A DNA stretch of 64,000 nucleotides from Aurantibrevibacter sp041749595 (GTDB lineage: Bacteria > Bacteroidota > Bacteroidia > Flavobacteriales > Flavobacteriaceae): NCBI GenBank assembly GCA_041749595.1, contig JBGTBA010000066.1:1-64000 (forward strand). Reading direction: 5' to 3'. Below the pieces are notes generated by a model. It ran no database searches. It was not told where the DNA came from and saw nothing but the letters and a program-made list of their open reading frames with translations. The position numbers and the translations under genes were made by a program. Below, in pieces: positions 61,640 to 64,000 of the stretch (within the stretch, counting starts at the first letter, position 1; each line of letters opens with the position of its first letter).

Positions 61640-61686
61640 GACCTAAATCAATAGGTCGTCAATAATTTTCCCAAGTGACGTCTTGG
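61640..61686. promoter_or_regulatory. Two inverted repeats upstream of hpd
   Basis: GACCTA-AATCAA-TAGGTC (61640-61657) and CCAAG-TGACGT-CTTGG (61671-61686) are both perfect palindromes with 6-nt centres, about 190-230 nt upstream of hpd. They are candidate operators for aromatic amino acid control; no regulator gene is adjacent. Confidence 0.4.
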
Positions 61687-61868
61687 AATACAATCCTTGG
61701 ACAATCGGGATTGTTAACACAAAATCTTGGATTTTTTACGATATTTGTAACGTGAATCCGTGCACTATGCAAAATTCGAACATTGATTTGACTTTCCATA
61801 TTTGGTCCATATACCCATGTTCTTAATCAATACATCGTTTTGTATAAATCAATTCAAAAACCATTCAT

Positions 61869-63011
61869 ATGTCACTATTGGACAACCACTCTTTACAGCT
61901 ACCAAAAGAAAATTCGGAAGCAGATGACTTTTTGCCCTTGCTGGGCACGGACCACGTAGAGCTTTATGTGGGCAATGCAAAACAGGCGGCACATTATTAC
62001 ATGGCGGCATGGGGTTTTCAGCCTTTGGCCTATGCCGGTCTGGAAACAGGACTTAAAGATAAGGTCTCCTATGTACTGCAACAGGATAAAATTAGATTGG
62101 TACTAACTTCGCCTTTAAAATCGGGAGGGAAGATCAATGCACATATAGATGCCCACGGTGATGGAGTAAAAGCCATAGCGCTTTGGGTAGATGATGCCGA
62201 TAAAAGTTACCGCGAAACCATGAGAAAGGGGGCAAAGAGCTATCTGGAACCAAAAACCCTTAAAGATGCAGACGGGATAGTCGTGATTTCGGGCATACAT
62301 ACCTATGGAGAAACGGTCCATCTATTCGTGGAAAGAAGAAACTACAAAGGGGTTTTTATGCCTGGCTACAAGATCTGGCGCCCATTCTACCGACCTTCGT
62401 CCATAGGATTAAAATACATAGACCATATGGTGGGCAATGTTGGATGGAACGAAATGGACAAATGGTGCAGATTTTATGCTGAGGTAATGGGTTTTACACA
62501 ATTGGTTTCTTTTGATGACAAGGACATCTCCACAGACTATACGGCACTGATGAGCAAGGTAATGAGCAATGGCAACGGACGAATTAAATTTCCGATAAAC
62601 GAACCGGCAGTAGGCAGAAAAAAATCCCAAATAGAGGAATACATAGAATTTTATAATGGGGCCGGGGTACAGCATATGGCACTGGCCACAGATAACATAA
62701 TTGAAACCGTGACCTCGCTTCGCAATAGGGGGGTTGAGTTTTTGACCATACCCACCAGCTACTATGAGGATGTATTGGAAAGGGTCGGCGAAATAGATGA
62801 GGAATTGTCCCCCTTGAAGGATTTGGGGATTCTCGTTGATCGGGACGATGAGGGCTATCTGTTGCAGATATTCACAAAACCGGTATTGGATAGGCCAACT
62901 ATGTTCATAGAGATCATTCAGAGAAAAGGTGCCAAATCTTTCGGAAAGGGAAATTTCAAAGCGCTTTTTGAAGCCATAGAACGGGAGCAGGAAGCTCGGG
63001 GAACGCTTTAA
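61869..63011 (+). CDS. hpd: 4-hydroxyphenylpyruvate dioxygenase
   Basis: This Fe(II) dioxygenase converts 4-hydroxyphenylpyruvate to homogentisate in tyrosine breakdown. The 380-residue protein has two VOC-type halves. Iron ligands are expected in YIDHMVGNVGWNEMDKW (His near residue 183), GVQHMALATDNII (His near 266) and the C-terminal MFIEIIQRKGAKSFGKGNFK (Glu near 346). The C-terminal GKGNFKALFEAIEREQ helix is intact. Other homogentisate pathway genes are not in the window. Confidence 0.96.
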   Translation: MSLLDNHSLQLPKENSEADDFLPLLGTDHVELYVGNAKQAAHYYMAAWGFQPLAYAGLETGLKDKVSYVLQQDKIRLVLTSPLKSGGKINAHIDAHGDGVKAIALWVDDADKSYRETMRKGAKSYLEPKTLKDADGIVVISGIHTYGETVHLFVERRNYKGVFMPGYKIWRPFYRPSSIGLKYIDHMVGNVGWNEMDKWCRFYAEVMGFTQLVSFDDKDISTDYTALMSKVMSNGNGRIKFPINEPAVGRKKSQIEEYIEFYNGAGVQHMALATDNIIETVTSLRNRGVEFLTIPTSYYEDVLERVGEIDEELSPLKDLGILVDRDDEGYLLQIFTKPVLDRPTMFIEIIQRKGAKSFGKGNFKALFEAIEREQEARGTL

Positions 63012-63119
63012 AAATATGGTTTTCTTAAGGATTTATTAAATTTCCTTCTAGCTGCCCAAATTACTGTTAACAGGATAGTTAAAGTAAGTTAAAATAAAAA
63101 AAATAGCTAAAAACCGTTG

Positions 63120-63127
63120 TATATTTG
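63120..63127 (+). promoter_or_regulatory. -7 box of the candidate small RNA
   Basis: TATATTTG is an exact match to TAnnTTTG, with no gene start in the next 180 nt. The first hairpin begins 7 nt downstream. Confidence 0.5.
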
Positions 63128-63132
63128 TACTC

Positions 63133-63236
63133 AGTAAGGGGTGGTTCCCTTACAGCTTTAAGTATTGGTTTTTCATAATTTAAAGTTTGGTTGGTTATTT
63201 AGGAAAGCCCAGTTGTAGAACTGGGCTTTTTTTGTG
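63133..63236 (+). ncRNA. Candidate small RNA, about 105 nt
   Basis: Bounded by the -7 box at 63120-63127 and a strong terminator at 63204-63236. The predicted RNA opens with a perfect 7-bp hairpin, GTAAGGG-GTGGTT-CCCTTAC (63134-63153), then has a U-rich single-stranded middle (TATTGGTTTTTCATAATTTA) and ends with the terminator stem. No ORF with a start codon spans it. It could be a trans-acting RNA, a known Bacteroidota motif that I cannot identify by eye, or an attenuated leader. Confidence 0.45.
63204..63236 (+). terminator. Rho-independent terminator of the candidate RNA
   Basis: A perfect 11-bp stem, AAAGCCCAGTT (63204-63214) / AACTGGGCTTT (63219-63229), has a 4-nt loop and is followed by TTTT. 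It lies about 190 nt past the hpd stop, so it could also end hpd transcription. Confidence 0.88.
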
Positions 63237-63288
63237 ATAATTTTTGTTTAATAAATGGTAAATAAAAACCAATGTAACTGCGTTTTAG

Positions 63289-63296
63289 TAATTTTG
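63289..63296 (+). promoter_or_regulatory. -7 box of the DUF3108 gene
   Basis: TAATTTTG matches TAnnTTTG and ends 17 nt upstream of the ATG at 63314. Confidence 0.4.
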
Positions 63297-63313
63297 AACT
63301 AATTTTCGAAACT

Positions 63314-64000
63314 ATGGAACGTATAAAATTACTTTTTTTTGCATTTCTTTCCATTAATCTAAATGGGCAGGCTCTCAAGCCTGCGTTTCAACTTCATGAT
63401 TTGAAAACGGAAGAAATTAAACCTGCGTTCCAACCCGGGGAGTGGTTGCGGTTTCGCATTCACTATGGCATTCTAAATGCCAGTTATGCCACGCTTCATA
63501 TTAAAACCTATACCATAGACACAGTTCCTGTTTATCATGTCGTTGGAAAAGGGGAAACAACTGGTTTTGCCAGCATTTTCTTTAAAGTTGATGACACCTA
63601 CGAAAGTTATTTTGGACAAAATGACGGTAAGCCCTATAAGTTCATCCGTAAGATAAATGAAGGAGGTTATACCAAAGACGTGGAGATAAACTTCGATCAT
63701 CATAATGACATTGCCGTTTTAAATGATCGCAAAAAAGATAAAAAGTATAATTTTAACATACAAGAGGATATTCAGGATTTGGTTTCGGCCTTTTATCATT
63801 TGCGAAATAATTTCCGTGCAGAGGATCTTATAGTAGGAAAATCCATTGAATTGAATATGTTATATGATGATGATGGGGTTTTTAAGTTTAAATTAAAATA
63901 TTTAGGCAAAGAGGTACTAAAAACAAAATACGGAAAGGTGGAATGTTTAAAATTTAGGCCTTATGTGCAATCCGGCCGGGTGTTTAAGGAGGCTGAAAGT
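63314..64000 (+). CDS. DUF3108 exported protein (partial, runs off window)
   Basis: An open frame of 229 codons runs from ATG 63314 to the window end without a stop. It starts with a signal peptide (RIKLLFFAFLSINLNGQA) and shows the DUF3108 pattern: FQPGEWLRFRIHYGILNASY, VYHVVGKGETTGFASIFFKV and DDTYESYFGQNDGKPYKFIR. DUF3108 proteins are periplasmic or outer membrane associated beta proteins of unknown role. The C-terminus is missing here. Confidence 0.85.
   Translation, partial: MERIKLLFFAFLSINLNGQALKPAFQLHDLKTEEIKPAFQPGEWLRFRIHYGILNASYATLHIKTYTIDTVPVYHVVGKGETTGFASIFFKVDDTYESYFGQNDGKPYKFIRKINEGGYTKDVEINFDHHNDIAVLNDRKKDKKYNFNIQEDIQDLVSAFYHLRNNFRAEDLIVGKSIELNMLYDDDGVFKFKLKYLGKEVLKTKYGKVECLKFRPYVQSGRVFKEAES

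Larger units (their letters stand above)
61351..61868. other. Intergenic region between rpmA and hpd
   Basis: This 518-bp gap holds the rpmA terminator hairpin at its left end, two inverted repeats (61640-61657 and 61671-61686) in the middle, and near-consensus -7 boxes (for example CATATTTG near 61798) before hpd. No credible ORF is present in it. Confidence 0.5.
63012..63313. other. Intergenic region containing a candidate small RNA
   Basis: This 302-bp gap between hpd and the DUF3108 gene has no ORF. It contains a consensus -7 box, two hairpins and a terminator, described separately, and then the promoter of the next gene (TAATTTTG at 63289-63296). Confidence 0.6.

Noticed and set aside
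1..64000. CRISPR array, tRNA or rRNA genes, toxin-antitoxin or phage defence modules
   Set aside because: No regularly spaced repeats, cloverleaf-like sequences, rRNA text or defence-type gene neighbours were seen while reading both strands; absence of tRNAs is by eye only.

Overview
The window comes from a Bacteroidota chromosome, almost certainly a marine-type member of the Flavobacteriaceae. The evidence is a short 287-residue primary sigma factor, promoters of the TAnnTTTG type, a complete nqrABCDEF sodium pump, type IX secretion genes (porT and the DUF5103 plug protein), a TamL-type surface lipoprotein, L21 with a Bacteroidota-style C-terminal tail, and almost no Shine-Dalgarno sequences. 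It is mostly core housekeeping DNA with a few decayed accessory patches. I saw no rRNA, tRNA, CRISPR array, prophage or defence island, and no clear candidate for a wholly new multi-gene system.

Layout. 1-1523: an ISAs1-family element with 20-bp terminal inverted repeats and a 10-bp target duplication, inserted into a second transposase gene. 1926-20314: mostly minus-strand housekeeping genes: ypdA-like reductase, rpe, a PVC-type cytochrome c lipoprotein, rpoD, pnp, rpsO, accD, fbaA, tamL, porT, ubiE, an aminotransferase and a fatty acid desaturase; trmH-like is the one exception. 20432-25496: rsmG, an orphan protein, pruA, apaG and the T9SS plug protein. 25649-33188: the nqr operon, a small conserved protein and apbE, which supplies covalent FMN to NqrB and NqrC. 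33364-37206: a methyltransferase, map, gpmI and an ankyrin protein. 37323-43827: a 55-residue membrane protein too short for routine calling, two peptidases, an acetyltransferase, an IS5-type remnant, a 2Fe-2S ferredoxin / NifU / Mrp iron-sulfur group, and an atl-lysE-trmB operon.

43997-46955: galM, then about 1.7 kb of decaying DNA containing a hairpin-rich repeat and a broken NUDIX-winged-helix (AraR/NrtR-like) regulator. 47254-54358: TrkH/TrkA potassium uptake, an O-acetyltransferase, a patatin-BamA fusion and uvrC. 54681-61350: a TonB-dependent receptor with a DUF5689/lamin-tail lipoprotein, a NUDIX hydrolase, a DUF4199 membrane protein, and rplU-rpmA. 61869-64000: hpd, a candidate small RNA of about 105 nt with its own promoter and terminator, and the start of a DUF3108 protein that runs off the window.

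The points most worth a second look are the candidate small RNA (63120-63236), hairpins placed at the predicted 5' ends of the rpsO and rplU transcripts, the L21-Rho_N/SAP-like fusion, AccD without its zinc-ribbon cysteines, an SGET instead of SGAT flavinylation site in NqrB, the doubly broken regulator beside galM, and a perfect tandem 14-bp repeat in front of the TonB receptor. All family assignments are from recognition of sequence motifs; no database search was run.
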